A stretch of DNA of 64,000 nt from Niebla homalea. Its lineage: Eukaryota > Ascomycota > Lecanoromycetes > Lecanorales > Ramalinaceae. Below, in pieces: positions 40,940 through 53,754 of the stretch. The stretch's first letter is position 1. The number at the start of each line of letters is the position of its first letter. Made by a program: the position numbers and the translations under genes. The notes beneath the pieces are model-generated. The model saw nothing but the letters and a program-made list of their open reading frames with translations, searched no databases and was not told the origin of the DNA. Location of the stretch: the NCBI GenBank assembly GCA_019925105.1, contig JAHGAU010000001.1:1-64000 (forward strand), written 5' to 3'.

Positions 40940-41072
40940 AGAGCGGGTACTCCTATTTCTTTGGGAGAGAATCCTTCCTTCCGATATCTCAATACTCTGC
41001 TCCATCCTCTGCAAACCAATCCCGAGTCTTTTGGATGCAAAGTGACAGCCGTTGCTTGTACAGTCTGAGAGT

Positions 41073-41321
41073 ATGCCTGGGCCCGCTGTTGTGGCCACAA
41101 TTCTCAGCCTGAGCCTTGGACTTCTGCTTAGAGGCGTCCCCTACAGATTCGGTTCGATAGAGCTCGATCTTTTGGATACTCTTATTCATGGAGATCGCAT
41201 ACATGAGGGAAATTTATATGTACTCTCTCAAGTCATCCAACATCATCCTTCGAAATGGCAGTTTCGCTCTCAAAGTCTAGAAGTGGACCTTTCTGTCTGG
41301 CCTGACTTCAGAAGAGGCTGA
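41073..41321 (+). CDS. Hypothetical short protein with N-terminal hydrophobic segment
   Basis: An ATG frame of 82 codons starts MPGPAVVATILSLSLGLLLR, which could be a signal peptide or membrane anchor. The rest (GSIELDLLDTLIHGDRIHEG and on) matches nothing that I know. It lies 133 bp after SSP-B on the same strand. It could be chance. Confidence 0.25.
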   Translation: MPGPAVVATILSLSLGLLLRGVPYRFGSIELDLLDTLIHGDRIHEGNLYVLSQVIQHHPSKWQFRSQSLEVDLSVWPDFRRG

Positions 41322-42640
41322 AGTGAAAAGGTCACGACTGCATGATGCACCCTCATCTTCCCGTTCACGTTGATCTATGATACTGGATCCTGACCAGCCT
41401 AATTTTCCATACAATTAATCTTCTACAGAAGCACTCGCCCTGTCTTCTCGATCATTATCTTCCGTCGCACCACGTACTATTACGCGCAAACTCCTCTCGA
41501 TTTCTTCATGGAAGAAGTATTACTTTCGCGCAGCTTCCTTTTGTCATTAAGCCTTCGGGCACATTGTGATTTCATGCTAGCACTTTGTTAATGACGGTTT
41601 CTCCGAATCGTCGCTCATGTTCTGCTATCTGTGAAGTATGTGGTACTCACTGGCTGCTCCTGGTCTTCAAGTGAGTTGAGCGACAATTTGCACACCCATT
41701 GATTGGCGTTAGCTAGGAGCTCGACTGCACTTCTTGTTACATTGCAAGTTGATGGAGGCTTCTCTTTCATGCTGTAGAGCTTGGTTGGCCGAGGACACAC
41801 TTGCGCAACTATTCTTTTATCTCATTGGAGTACCATTGTCTTTGCCTTCACTTGAAGCTTGCGCCGTGCTCTCGTGAGGAGAGCGAAGGCATTTCTCATG
41901 TTATTATGAGACTTTCAGCGTGAATAATGTCAGGCAGAATTTACCATCCCTCATGATTTGTCTGTGAGTCTTGGTAACTGAATATCTGTAGGCAGTGGCT
42001 ACCAACTGTCATCGTTTCAAGAGACCTGAGCTACTCTTCGGTGGCCGTTCAGCTGAATTGCTCACGTCTTCTCGATTGTCAAGCGTGGAGATGACCAAGT
42101 CAAAGGATTCTCATATATCCCAGAAGCCTACACATCGTTCTCACACCTCGCGAGTAGCTTTCACAATGTCGGTGGCAGGGAAGCTCGCCAATTCAATCAC
42201 TAAAAGTAAATGCGTGGGCAAAATCACCAAATGATCAGAATCCTCTTTCATCGGAGCAGCTACAGAAGCTGAAGCATGGAAGCATTTGGATAACGTTATA
42301 GAGGATGCTAAGCCCAGGCTCATCGAAGCGGTGCAGGAGAGAGACATGGAGATACCAGCGGAGACAGCGATCTTGATTGTGCGGTGAGAGACTAGAGCAC
42401 TCGCCACATATGTACGCCGTACTGACGTGATATGAAGCGACTTCGAACAAAAGATAGACAACCTTCTCAGCGTTTGTCGCTATACTGAAAAGCATGGGAA
42501 GTTTTCCACTCAGCATCTCATCGGAAATTGGTTGCGCATAATGGCCTGAGGGTAATGGTCAATACTCCAAGTCGGGACTGGACTGATAGAATTCTTATTC
42601 GAAGAGTTGGGTTTATATCAGAACTGGGAGGTTTAATACA
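41322..42640. other. Intergenic DNA with possible gene debris
   Basis: Around 42255-42390 the plus strand reads TEAEAWKHLDNVIEDAKPR followed by LIEAVQERDMEIPAETAILI, which has a normal protein-like composition but ends in stops on both sides. I cannot assign it. The rest shows no gene. Confidence 0.35.
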
Positions 42641-43900
42641 TCAAGTCGCAACGTGCGTGAAGCATTTTTCCTCTAGGAGCTCTTGGGCAGAAGGCCACTC
42701 GTTCGGGTCAAGCTTCATCACCCAGTCCAGAAATAACAGAGAAATGCTGCTCATGTGTACGGTGAGCGTATTTCAGTACCCGCTTCTCCCTCCCAGCTTG
42801 ATGACCAGTGTCTTCAAACCTTCCGTTTTGATACCGTCGGTAGGCTCTAGAAGTTGATTGGTGAAAGGTCCAAAGAAAGCGGACTGCGTCGCCGCTATTA
42901 TAACGTGAAAGCCCTCTTCGATTCCTGGGAATCAAACACCCTTGCTCCGATAAACCCCCATAGAATCTGGGCGCAAGCGCCAACTTATCGTTCATATGTA
43001 TTGTTCTACGACCGAGGTTGCTACCTACCAAAATTCCCAGAGCCCAGATGTTCGCCTTTGTGGTCCAGCTGAATCCTAGTAGCGCTTCCGGCGCTTGGTA
43101 TGTAGAAAGGTTATACTGACAGTTTGTGTCTGGCTCTATGGTGATGGCATCGCCAAAGTCGATCATCTTCATCCTACTGAAAGCCCCTCGCTCGTCAAGG
43201 TCAAGAAAAATGTCGTCGAGTCTGATATTTGTACACTTTCCTCAATGTTTGCAACCAAGCCTGCGACCTTCCAGGATGACACCTCTCGTGACTTACCCGT
43301 GACCACCACATTCATCTTATGCATCGGCACCAGGTCCTCGAGCACGACCTTGGCAATCTTTTTGATATCGTCCTCCTTAAGCCTCTTCTTCGGCCGCATC
43401 TCATGCAGCACGTGATGTAAGGCTTCTTCAAGGTGCTCAAAAACCATGACTTGCTTCTCCGGAATTACATCGACGACTTGGCGAAAAGACTTGTGACCTC
43501 GGGGGTATCTGCTCAGGGTGTTGACTTCATTGACCGCTCTCTCAAGGATAACACCCTAGCGATCATAGCTGGACAACTCAGTAAGGGCATTCCCAAGTTC
43601 GAGCGCACCAGAGCTAGACTTCATACCATCGACCAAGCCAGGCTTGCGGGCATTCTTTGCTGATTGGGCGGATGGTGGTGTATGAGATTCTACGCCAGGT
43701 GCCGCGTAGAACAAATTGGGCATGAAGATAGACATTGCTGCTGAACCGGAAAGATTATTGAACAAGTCGAAATGCAGAAGTGCGAGGATCTGGCAAAGGA
43801 CAGATCGAATGGATCCGAAAATAGGACGTGATGTCATGGTGTGATGTTCTAGAGTTTGAGATGCCACTCGATCTAGCGAAAACTGCTCAGAACCCAATCT
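42641..43900 (-). pseudogene. Decayed protein-kinase-like gene
   Basis: Pieces of a eukaryotic kinase fold are in order on the minus strand. A strand resembling the Lys-bearing one is near 43560-43590. VMVFEHLEEALHHVLHE (hinge) comes next, then TNIRLDDIFLDLDERG (catalytic loop), MKMIDFGDA (Mg loop), STYQAPEALLG and IWALGIL. The C-lobe end MKLDPNEWPSAQELLEEK finishes at a stop at 42641. The catalytic loop has Thr-Asn where His-x-Asp-type residues are expected. Good introns remain (for example around 43250-43305 and 42740-42775). However, at least two one-base frame changes seem needed, near 43525 and near 42935. The order resembles SRPK-like kinases. The frame breaks favour a pseudogene; unrecognised introns are the alternative. 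Confidence 0.55.
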
Positions 43901-44859
43901 GTTATGGTGCTCGAATATTCTGATCCATTCGTGATGCCAGTGTGGCTATCTAGGATGGCTCTCTTTGTATGTCGAGATGAAGAGTGTCTCTGTGTCTTGG
44001 GAGTGAAAGTCCTGAAATAAATATTGGTCCTGCTTTGCTCCTCCCAAATTCGCCAAAACGAGGAAATCCTTCCCGGTGAGTTCCTACCTATGCGTGTTTC
44101 AACGTGCAAACTGGACGTTGATAGCTTGTTACGTCTACTACGCAAAACTGATTCTATTTCACAATCTTCATATTCCCTTCGTCTCTTTCGCGTGTTTTCC
44201 AAATCTGACTTCTTCTCTTTATCGTTCTATTCACATCTCTGTCCCTTTCAATTTAGGGTTATGGATTGAATGGGATCTTCTAGGATAGAACATAATGGTG
44301 ATAGATTGGCTTTTGAAAAGGCAAGATGGTATAACACTACTATTACTCTATATACCCTGGTTTGAGATGGAATTTTGGCCCTTCTCCTGCTGTTGTTGGC
44401 GAAGTTTTGTGAATAGTTTGAGGGACTTGTTATTGTAGAGGGTATACTTAATTATATTGGCGGCTCTGTTTAAACTGTTGACCACGGTGCTCCTCTGAGA
44501 CTCAAGATGATCAGTGTGTTTAACACCTATTCGATTGCTAATTCGCCCCCAAGAGAGGTGATGAACGCTTTCGGGATATTCATTATCAAAAAATTGTTCC
44601 ATATGGTCGCTTTATCGCAACTCTCTTTGCCACATTCGGTATGTGGGAAAGGTCCAAAGTTCAAAAGTAGAGATGAGTAGAAAAAATCAAATCAACCTCA
44701 AGATCATATCATTGGCAGCTCTGTATGAAGGACATTGTTCGTACACACATATTCGACACATCAAATCAGCTAATCTGTAACCACTATCCACTCCACGTGA
44801 TATGGCAGGCTTCATGAATATCCACACCTCGAATTGGGCGATGGGTAAGATCGGTATTT
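43901..44859. other. No supported gene
   Basis: Two minus-strand frames, 43873-44202 (starting MENTRKRRREYEDCEIE, very basic) and 44348-44602 (84 codons), could be exons or remnants upstream of the kinase. I cannot link or name them. Confidence 0.35.
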
Positions 44860-45087
44860 TGTCAGCCGGTGTGTTGCGGGCATGGAGTGCGGGCAAGAAA
44901 TGTTATGGAGCAGTCATGCAGGCAATGCCAAGACAACCTCATGATCCCTGTAGATATCATCACCTGGCAGTACATCCCAGAACACCTAGATTTTACCTGG
45001 AAGCACCTTTTGTCTTCATAGATAGACCATCACGTAGATCATACAGAATGAACACGCATTGCTTACTCATTCACTTGTTGTGCAACT
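44860..45087 (+). repeat. Diverged solo LTR of the same copia family
   Basis: It starts TGTCAGCCGGTGTGTTGC. It then shares blocks with the copia LTR in the same order: TGCCAAGACA, TAGATATCATCACCTGGC, GTACATC, ACACCTAGATTT, GTAGATCATAC, CTCAT. It shows no RIP-type AT enrichment. TATTT lies on both sides (44855-44859 and 45088-45092) as a possible target duplication, but the 3' end is CT and not CA, so the right border is uncertain. Confidence 0.6.
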
Positions 45088-45370
45088 TATTTGTTTGCTC
45101 TAGAGGGCTAATTGGTGCTAAAAATTATCATTAACATTGAAAAACCCCAGTACAGCCAAGCCTTTGCATCTTATGCTCGAGATGTGGTGTCTGCACCACT
45201 AAGCTCATATGGGAAACAACTCACTGATCAGCTTTTGGGATCCAAGTCTGCAGCTGATTCTCCATCGAGGGCAGGCCAACCTGTGGGACTTGCAAAGGCT
45301 GGTAATATTGTCGATCGCCGCTTGCACCCCATCAGTATCAACACCGACAGGGTCAACAGATGCACAAGTG

Positions 45371-45511
45371 TCAATAAAGTCTTGGGGGATGACAGCCGTC
45401 TCCAGCACCGGCAGATAATTGGCTATCTTGTGCTCGAGGGAGGGCGGTTGCGAGCTGGGAAAGGACGAGGACGAGGACGAGGACTGCGGGAGGTACAAGG
45501 GAAGAGCGCAT
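45371..45511 (-). CDS. Possible short secreted peptide or first exon
   Basis: The 46-codon frame begins MRSSLVPPAVLVLVLVLSQLA followed by TALPRAQ, a convincing signal peptide with a likely cleavage site. The frame ends after 20 more residues. A downstream exon is likely if this is a gene, but no splice pair is convincing. A neighbouring frame on the same strand reads DFIDTCASVDPVGVDTDGV. Confidence 0.3.
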   Translation of the reverse strand: MRSSLVPPAVLVLVLVLSQLATALPRAQDSQLSAGAGDGCHPPRLY

Positions 45512-46119
45512 GATAACGACGAATGAAGAGTGATTGTGGGTCCACGTTCTGCTAGACAAGAGGGGAGCAACAGTCTTTCTAGGAGGAAGGCCAAGGAGGA
45601 AATGGATTGGACACTCCTGGCAAGCTTGGAGTCCATGGCCTGCCGATCTAGACAATACGACTCATCCATCCGTGCATGCTGATCACCGCAAAGCCAAATG
45701 ACTATGACTTGTGTCCAGAGATAAAGCATCCGATGTTCCGATGGGTTTGACCAATGACGCTGTGAAACATGCACCGTTAAGGGTCGAGCCTCCAGGATTG
45801 GTTCGAGCTCAAAAAAATTCTGTGTCAGCAATATCGTAATAGGAAGTAGACGCCGAAAATCGTGTCAGGTCACACATATCATCTGATCAAGCTCTGGATC
45901 AACTCTGTTAAGAAACCTTGCGCGACCTAGTTTGCACTGATACAGCCCAATCCCTTGTGGCTGATACACGCCAATCATTCAGGGGAGAGATGAGAGGGTG
46001 CCTACTGTTTCAAGGCAAAGGAACCATATACCATACACGCCTTCATTTCTTGACCCTATGTACCCTCACAGTGTCTCTTACTCACTAATACCCAGATGCT
46101 GATGACAGGATACTCGTAC
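45512..46119. other. Intergenic DNA
   Basis: No gene, repeat or RNA is recognised. Confidence 0.45.
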
Positions 46120-46182
46120 TCAGAGGAGCGCAAGAGCACAAAGCATACTCACGCCAGCCACCATAACAAGTTCGAAGCCAAT
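46120..46182 (-). other. In-frame hydrophobic tail after the PEBP stop codon
   Basis: Directly after the TGA, the same frame reads IGFELVMVAGVSMLCALALL and then a second TGA (46120-46122). A short hydrophobic C-terminus with no charged residue after the first few is what a GPI-attachment signal looks like. CGA-to-TGA is one transition away, so a nonsense mutation is the simplest history. Confidence 0.6.
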
Positions 46183-46944
46183 TCAATGTCCCGTCCCCAT
46201 GAAGGCGCTCGGAGCCGCAGTAGCAGCGGTACCAGACCCACTAGTCCCTTTGGGCGCACCAGACCCCGTCGCTGATGATCCTGTCGAGCCCGCCGTGCCA
46301 CTACTGGTTGCGTTCGTACTCTGCTCCAGCCAATATGTTGCCCCAACAGGCTCTCCAAGCCCCGCCGCCGCCGCAAACTTCGTGACATTGAAGGCGGCCC
46401 GCGATATTACATTCTTCGGCGGATCCAAATACGCATACTCTTTTGGGAATTGAAAGTGGAGTGGTTGCGTAAACAGCAAGATGAGGTAGCGGTGCTTGCC
46501 TGTGCCAGGGATAGGATTCGGGCTCATGTAGGGCGCAATGAGGCTTTCTTGCGGGGATGCTTTCGCAGAAAGGTTTCTAGAGAAGCGCTCATTGACAAGA
46601 TCCTGTTCCATCCATTGCAGGAGGTCGGTACGGATCATGGCATTGACCGCGATATCGAGGTCAAGCATTATGAGGAAGAAGGGCCCGGTAGCATGATCTA
46701 GAGGGAGTATGGTGGGAGGGGAGATTGTATCTGTGATGGTCAGCGAGATACTGCCGCGCTGAGTCAAGTAATGATGATTACCTTTCGGGGAAACAAGCAT
46801 GCCATCAGATATCGAGACTGTTCTACCAGGATCCATAAAGGTGACATTAAGCCCTTGGCGAATGGTTGGAGCAAAGCCTGGTGGTGTTTGAGCAGCTACG
46901 AGGCATTGCAGGATCGCCCACTGGGCAAGTAGTTGGACGCGCAT
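46183..46944 (-). CDS. Secreted PEBP-like (phosphatidylethanolamine-binding) protein
   Basis: The 253-residue product starts with the signal peptide MRVQLLAQWAILQCLVAAQ. The PEBP fold words are FFLIMLDLDI, LLQWMEQDLV, SLIAPYMSPNPIPGTGKHRY and LLFTQPLHFQFP (about residues 85-180). A Gly/Ser/Thr/Ala-rich stalk follows. Members of this extracellular fungal group usually end in a GPI signal. Here the frame stops with TGA at 46183-46185 after FMGTGH. The next 20 codons in the same frame encode a hydrophobic tail that looks like the missing GPI signal. The gene has no introns. A longer in-frame start at 47019 exists, but it would bury the signal peptide. The product may be secreted free, or the gene may be newly damaged. 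The ligand is unknown. Confidence 0.75.
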   Translation of the reverse strand: MRVQLLAQWAILQCLVAAQTPPGFAPTIRQGLNVTFMDPGRTVSISDGMLVSPKGNHHYLTQRGSISLTITDTISPPTILPLDHATGPFFLIMLDLDIAVNAMIRTDLLQWMEQDLVNERFSRNLSAKASPQESLIAPYMSPNPIPGTGKHRYLILLFTQPLHFQFPKEYAYLDPPKNVISRAAFNVTKFAAAAGLGEPVGATYWLEQSTNATSSGTAGSTGSSATGSGAPKGTSGSGTAATAAPSAFMGTGH

Positions 46945-47710
46945 TGGTGATAGTGATTCTGGGGAGGCCTTGGCAGTCTGAAATGCGAGTGGTCCTCGGA
47001 ATCGTGAACGAATACTCATAAGAAGTGGCGGTTGCCAGCATTTTTGTTAACAACAGTAGTAGCGTAGATGGCAACGTAGGACTAACTTTGCTGCATTCCT
47101 TATGCTGAGCCGGAACCCGACCTGATGCTTTCGCACAGCTTTCGCGAAATCCGGGCAACGTTCGCGAGGTCTTGGTATTGCCAGGCCAATTTCCGCAGTA
47201 CTGAATCCAGCCATGTAGCTGTGCTGCGATTTCAGTACCTGCAGTAGTCCCATTATTCTTTCTAGCTTCAGCTTGACGGCGAACATTGTGGCTATAGATT
47301 ATAAAATCCTATTCCCTAATTGGGAACATACATGGCTCTAAGCTCTTTTGGCCCACAGCAAAGACCTTTGGTTGCAACGGGCGCGTTGCCCCACTCGAGT
47401 ATTTGTGATTTGTCTCGATCGAGTGCAGCGGGAATGCAGCTTACCGTCAGAATTGGTCCTGTGCTGAACTTACTCCTCTTTCAACTGGCTTGGCAGCTTC
47501 TCGTACTCCTCCTACTGTAGTCTCATGACGATACCATGCAGCCATGAAAGATGTCTTGGAGTTGGTGTGACGAGATGACAGGATGCAGGTGGAGCTATGT
47601 GGAGAAAGCTCTGCTCACGTTGAAAAGCACCGAATGCCTCTTCCCCACTTCAATTCGGCTCCAACTTGTTGCGCAATAATCAATTTTCTTACTAGGAGAA
47701 ATTGAGCAAG
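46945..47710. other. Divergent intergenic region between PEBP and carboxylesterase genes
   Basis: Both neighbours are transcribed away from this stretch, so their promoters should lie here. No other gene is supported. Confidence 0.5.
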
Positions 47711-49606
<1,896 letters not shown>

Positions 49607-50172
49607 GCGATAGACTTCTTTTGTAATTTGACAGCATCCTAGATAGTCTGTGAAATCTAGCCGTAGATGTGGCAATGCTGAGCGATCTTCATTGATTGTC
49701 AAAAGTCCGTTGAGCGCAGGTCATTCGAGTCATTATTCTGTCCTCGTGCAGCTTCGCCCTGAGACCTAGGGCCAGGCAGCTGGAGCGAACACATAATGGC
49801 CAGGTTATGACCCAATTCAAAGCCACGTGTGTCAGCAAATTTAGCCAGTGTCTTTTCGATCCAACGGACTGCCTATGAAGGGCGATGAACTGGCTTGCAG
49901 GCGCATCGGGCGGAGAGAATCAGTGTGAACATTTCGAATTCAGCCTCACCGCTCTGGCTTGGGAGGTGTGTATGCAAGCTTTGGGCTATTTCGATGGCTA
50001 GTCTCTGTATTGAAGGGACTTCTGCCATCCATTCTTGTTCCTCGCCAGCCCACCAAGTAGGATGCTCAAGTTTGAGAGTCCATTCAAAGATCGTTATATC
50101 CAATGCTCGATAGAAGTTGAAGCACATGGCGGTTCGCAAGGTTGGATATCGGATGTAGCTCTCCAAGAATGC
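49607..50172. other. Intergenic DNA with one unassigned minus-strand frame
   Basis: An 85-codon ATG frame (50127 to 49873, minus) reads MCFNFYRALDITIFEWTLKL and has protein-like composition. It starts about 45 bp past the stop of the membrane-protein gene on the same strand, so it might be an extra 3' exon or debris. I do not recognise it. Confidence 0.35.
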
Positions 50173-52788
50173 TCACCAACGTCGACCGTAATTCCTGCCC
50201 TCCTTCGCCTTCTCAAGGTAATCACCTGCATTATCCCCCGCAATCAGTAATTGCATCTCTTCGGACGTATTACCTGCTACTTCGAAGTCTCCACCAGTCC
50301 TATAAGGCTTGACTTCTGAAGAACTCTTTTCAGATTGCGATGACAGTGGAGGCAATGCTCTGATCCGAGCCCTTAACCCCATACTCCGAAAGGATTGGAT
50401 GCCTGCGCTGGTGTTATCCATGGCATTTGGTGTTTTGTTGTGGCTAGCATGGTTCTTCTGGCTTATGCCGCTGCTGCTACTATGGGGAGACGGCAATGCT
50501 CCGCTAGGTGGTGCCAGAAACCCGGGGGAGCCGTCTGGCCATTCTTGCCTTGGCATTGTTTCGGTGACATGATCATATGATGGCGCTGAGCTCTTCGCAA
50601 GGAGGAGGAGCTCTTCGATGGTATCCCAACAGGTGCTTTTGCGTCTTGTCACGAGGAGAACGAGCACGTGTACCGTTGCAATCATGATGTACAGCAGCAG
50701 CACGGCAATGGATATGAAGTCCGTTGGCCGAGCAGCTTTATATGCGTATCCTGGAAGTTGGATTAGTGTTTGTCATACGATGTAGAAATCCAGGTACTTT
50801 ACCTGTCGCTGATCCATTCAGGGAAAGTCTTGTGAAATTGCTGTCCATAGGGTCACCAGGTCCAGGGCAAAACTTCTTTTCCTCTTGTCTAGGGAGCGGC
50901 GTACAACTTTTCGCAAAATCGGCCATGACATCGGACGTTTCTAACTGCTGCGAAGACCCAATTCGAGAGACCGCGTCTGCAAAAGCAGTAGACACGAAAG
51001 GCTCGACCTTACGATTGAAGTGGCCGCCCCAACCCTCAATTGAGGTCGAATTCTTGTTCACGTCTTTCCCAACGATCATGAGGAAGGCGCCAAGAGCCGT
51101 TGTTTCGATTTGCGTCTTTGCGCGCTTACCCAAATACCGGGGCTGTAATGCATCAACGAAACCGGTCTTGTATCCTAGAGCTCCTTCCAGCCATTCAGAA
51201 TCTGCGTCAATGTGTCTCCAGTCGCTCGTGTTCATTAGCAGAGTACCGCTTATGATATCCTGCGGAGAATTGCTGCTGTTTACGCTCACTCTTATTGGGT
51301 TCGACATGTTATGTCCATAGTAGGGTTTCTGAGTCATTTTATGCATGGCCCTAATCCACCTGGCGTCGACGGAGCATACCATACCAATACGGTCGCCAGA
51401 AGCTCGGACGGGACCCATGAATACCACGCCCGTGGTGACGGAGCTCATACCACGACTGGGGGGTATGAAGACAGTTGTCGGGTGCTTATTTGTGGTCAGA
51501 GATTGGTTACTGGATCCCCAGAGTGGGCCAGATAAGTGAATCTCATGGAAGTTTCCAGTCCCGTTAACATCTTCGGACCAACTTTGGTACGCAGCAAGAG
51601 CTGGCAAGGCCACGACCAGAGTATTATTGTCGAAAACTTTGATATCTGGGGAGCATACAGTACGGACTGCGGCAGCATTTGCTGCTGTCTGCCCTGAGCT
51701 ATCCCCAGTGTACCTTGTACCCAGTGGGTACCAGTGCGGGTCGGCCCACAGCTGGGTCATGAACAATGACGTGGCTACGTGGGGAGCGAATGACCAGGTC
51801 TCACCGGGCACTTTAGGGGTCCATTGTATGATTCTAGGATACTTTAAATCTGGAGCGGAGATCTCGTCATATGCAGTATTCTCCCCGTAATTGTAGTCAA
51901 ATGTAGTTAGGAGCAAAGGCAGACCCGAAGAAACACATCTGTGTGCAACTAGACCATCGGCACATGATGCACCACCAAGATGTGTCGCTGAAAGCTTGCT
52001 AGGCCAAAACACTTCGGAAGAGCCATTCAACCAGAATGTTGTTGTAAATTGTTGCCATCTCTGACCTGCGATTAGCCTCCATCTGATTTGACCGACAGAT
52101 GAACTCTACCGTTGTTCTTGGAAGCATCAGAACCGCGCTGGCAGGCCCTGCAGTAATCGCAAGGAGCCCTCCTAACAGTATCAGGCATACGATTCTCGCA
52201 GTCTTGGTTGTCTTCTGGTCTCGCAGTCCAAATATACCACCGAGTAGTGTTGCAGACCAGAAGTATGAAACGCGAACAAAGCAGAAACCGGAGACTGCAA
52301 GCCCCAAAGGCAGCCCATCATCGTGCAGAAGACAATTAATGGTGGTATGCATTAGTACATCTCCGACGCTCGCAACAACGAGTAGTTCCTGCGAGGGCAA
52401 TGAGCATCGTCGCGTCAAACACAAAAGAAGGCGTCTTCACCTGCAATTTTGCAGCAACCTGAATCAGGGCCAATACGACGCTATCTGCTCCATCGCCGCT
52501 GTTGGCTCCCAGCAGATGGCTCCCAATGTAATGACCTCTCCAGTTGATGATTATCAAAAATAAGCTTACTGCAAGCGGGGGAACGTGTAAGAAGCAGCGA
52601 CTCAGTGCAAACCAAAATGATCTGCTGATCACAACGTGTCTCGGTTCCGAAGATTGAAGATAGGACTGAAGATAGGAGAAATTGAGGACATCAAGACGAA
52701 CGTTACGAAAAAGATGCGCAAGCCTAGTGAAGAGACGGCACAAAATGACAAGAAATCTATAGAGCCTGCCGTTTGCTGACACTTCCAT
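50173..52788 (-). CDS. Large multi-pass membrane protein of a fungal family of unknown function
   Basis: The spliced product has 820 residues from four exons (introns 52389-52440, 52061-52109 and 50751-50802). The N-terminal third is hydrophobic, with words such as HVPPLAVSLFLIIINWRGHYIG, VAAKLQELLVVASVGDVLMH, DDGLPLGLAVSG and SYFWSATLLGG. A long, probably extracytoplasmic part with many N-glycosylation sites follows (about 220-600). Another membrane helix (FISIAVLLLYIMIATVHVLV) comes next. The polar cytosolic tail contains the recurring family word NTSAGI. I know this architecture from ascomycete hypothetical proteins, but no function is established. The intron at 52061-52109 is inferred from a frame change with GTAGAG and a GCTAATC branch site. 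Start chosen at the first Met before the helices. Confidence 0.75.
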
Positions 52789-53754
52789 TTCTTGTAGATG
52801 TCCCCGCGTACAAGTAAAACATGGGAATTCAACTTCTGGAAGAAACACGAGCCTTCATGCAAATATAAGAGAAAGAAAATGGGGCTGAGGAAAGAAAGAA
52901 CCGAGGCAAAAACAGGCACACCTACTGTGATCATTTGGAAGCCTGCATTTAGACCATGTAGTCACGTGTAGATCTTTACCTGGTTCTGCAGTACACCAGA
53001 TGGCTGCTTCCACTGATCTGCTTGAGATACTCGAGCTGCAACCCTACATTCTCATTTAGGTTACGGCAGAGGCGGGATTACTTAGATGCATCTGCATTTG
53101 CGTTGCGATCGATCGATTGAGGCTGCTCCCTGACCACCACACCTGAACATATCAGAAGGCTGGATTCGGGGGCTTGTTTCGGCGTGTCACAACGGCTGTT
53201 GTGCCAGTGCTCAAACGGTCCCAAATGCAAGGGGTTGTATGCTGTAGGTGCGGGTTAAGTCAGTCCAGCTAGCAGGCTTATTCAATCATCTGTACTGAAT
53301 TCAACAGGGCCATGATAATGTAGTCAAAACCCTGCTGGAGATTGCATGCATATGCATAATAGTATTAGACAGCTGAACAATATTCACACCTATTGGAAAG
53401 TGCTTCTGAGATACGTCTTGCGGCATTGATGGAGCAAATCGTATCCCTTCTGAGACGCGATTTCGGTCCATTGAACGCTGCTAAATAATCGTGACGATTC
53501 GATCGTTGAAGCTTTTCGATATGGAACCTATCGAGAGATGTTGAACAAGAAACCTGATTGATCATTGAATGCTTGAGTGACCGTAATTCAGAAGAAGTCA
53601 GCAGAATATTGATCATCAATGCTGGCATCCATTCCGCTCTCTCCGCTTTCGCAGCGGGGCATGCACCCATAACAGGGATGACCACCCCCAATGTTTCCAC
53701 TATCAGCACTTTTCTGACAAATGGAACTCCCACCCGTTGCGCACAGACCGAAAG
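52789..53754. other. Intergenic DNA
   Basis: No gene is supported. Short frames overlap on both strands. The 53558-53754 part precedes the MFS remnant and may hold its former promoter. Confidence 0.45.

Noticed and set aside
44802..45134. 110-codon plus-strand frame
   Set aside because: It overlaps the solo LTR and has no protein features.
45205..45831. 208-codon minus-strand frame
   Set aside because: It includes a Ser-rich low-complexity part and overlaps the more convincing signal-peptide frame at 45371-45511. No domain is recognised, though its C-terminal part might belong to a spliced exon.
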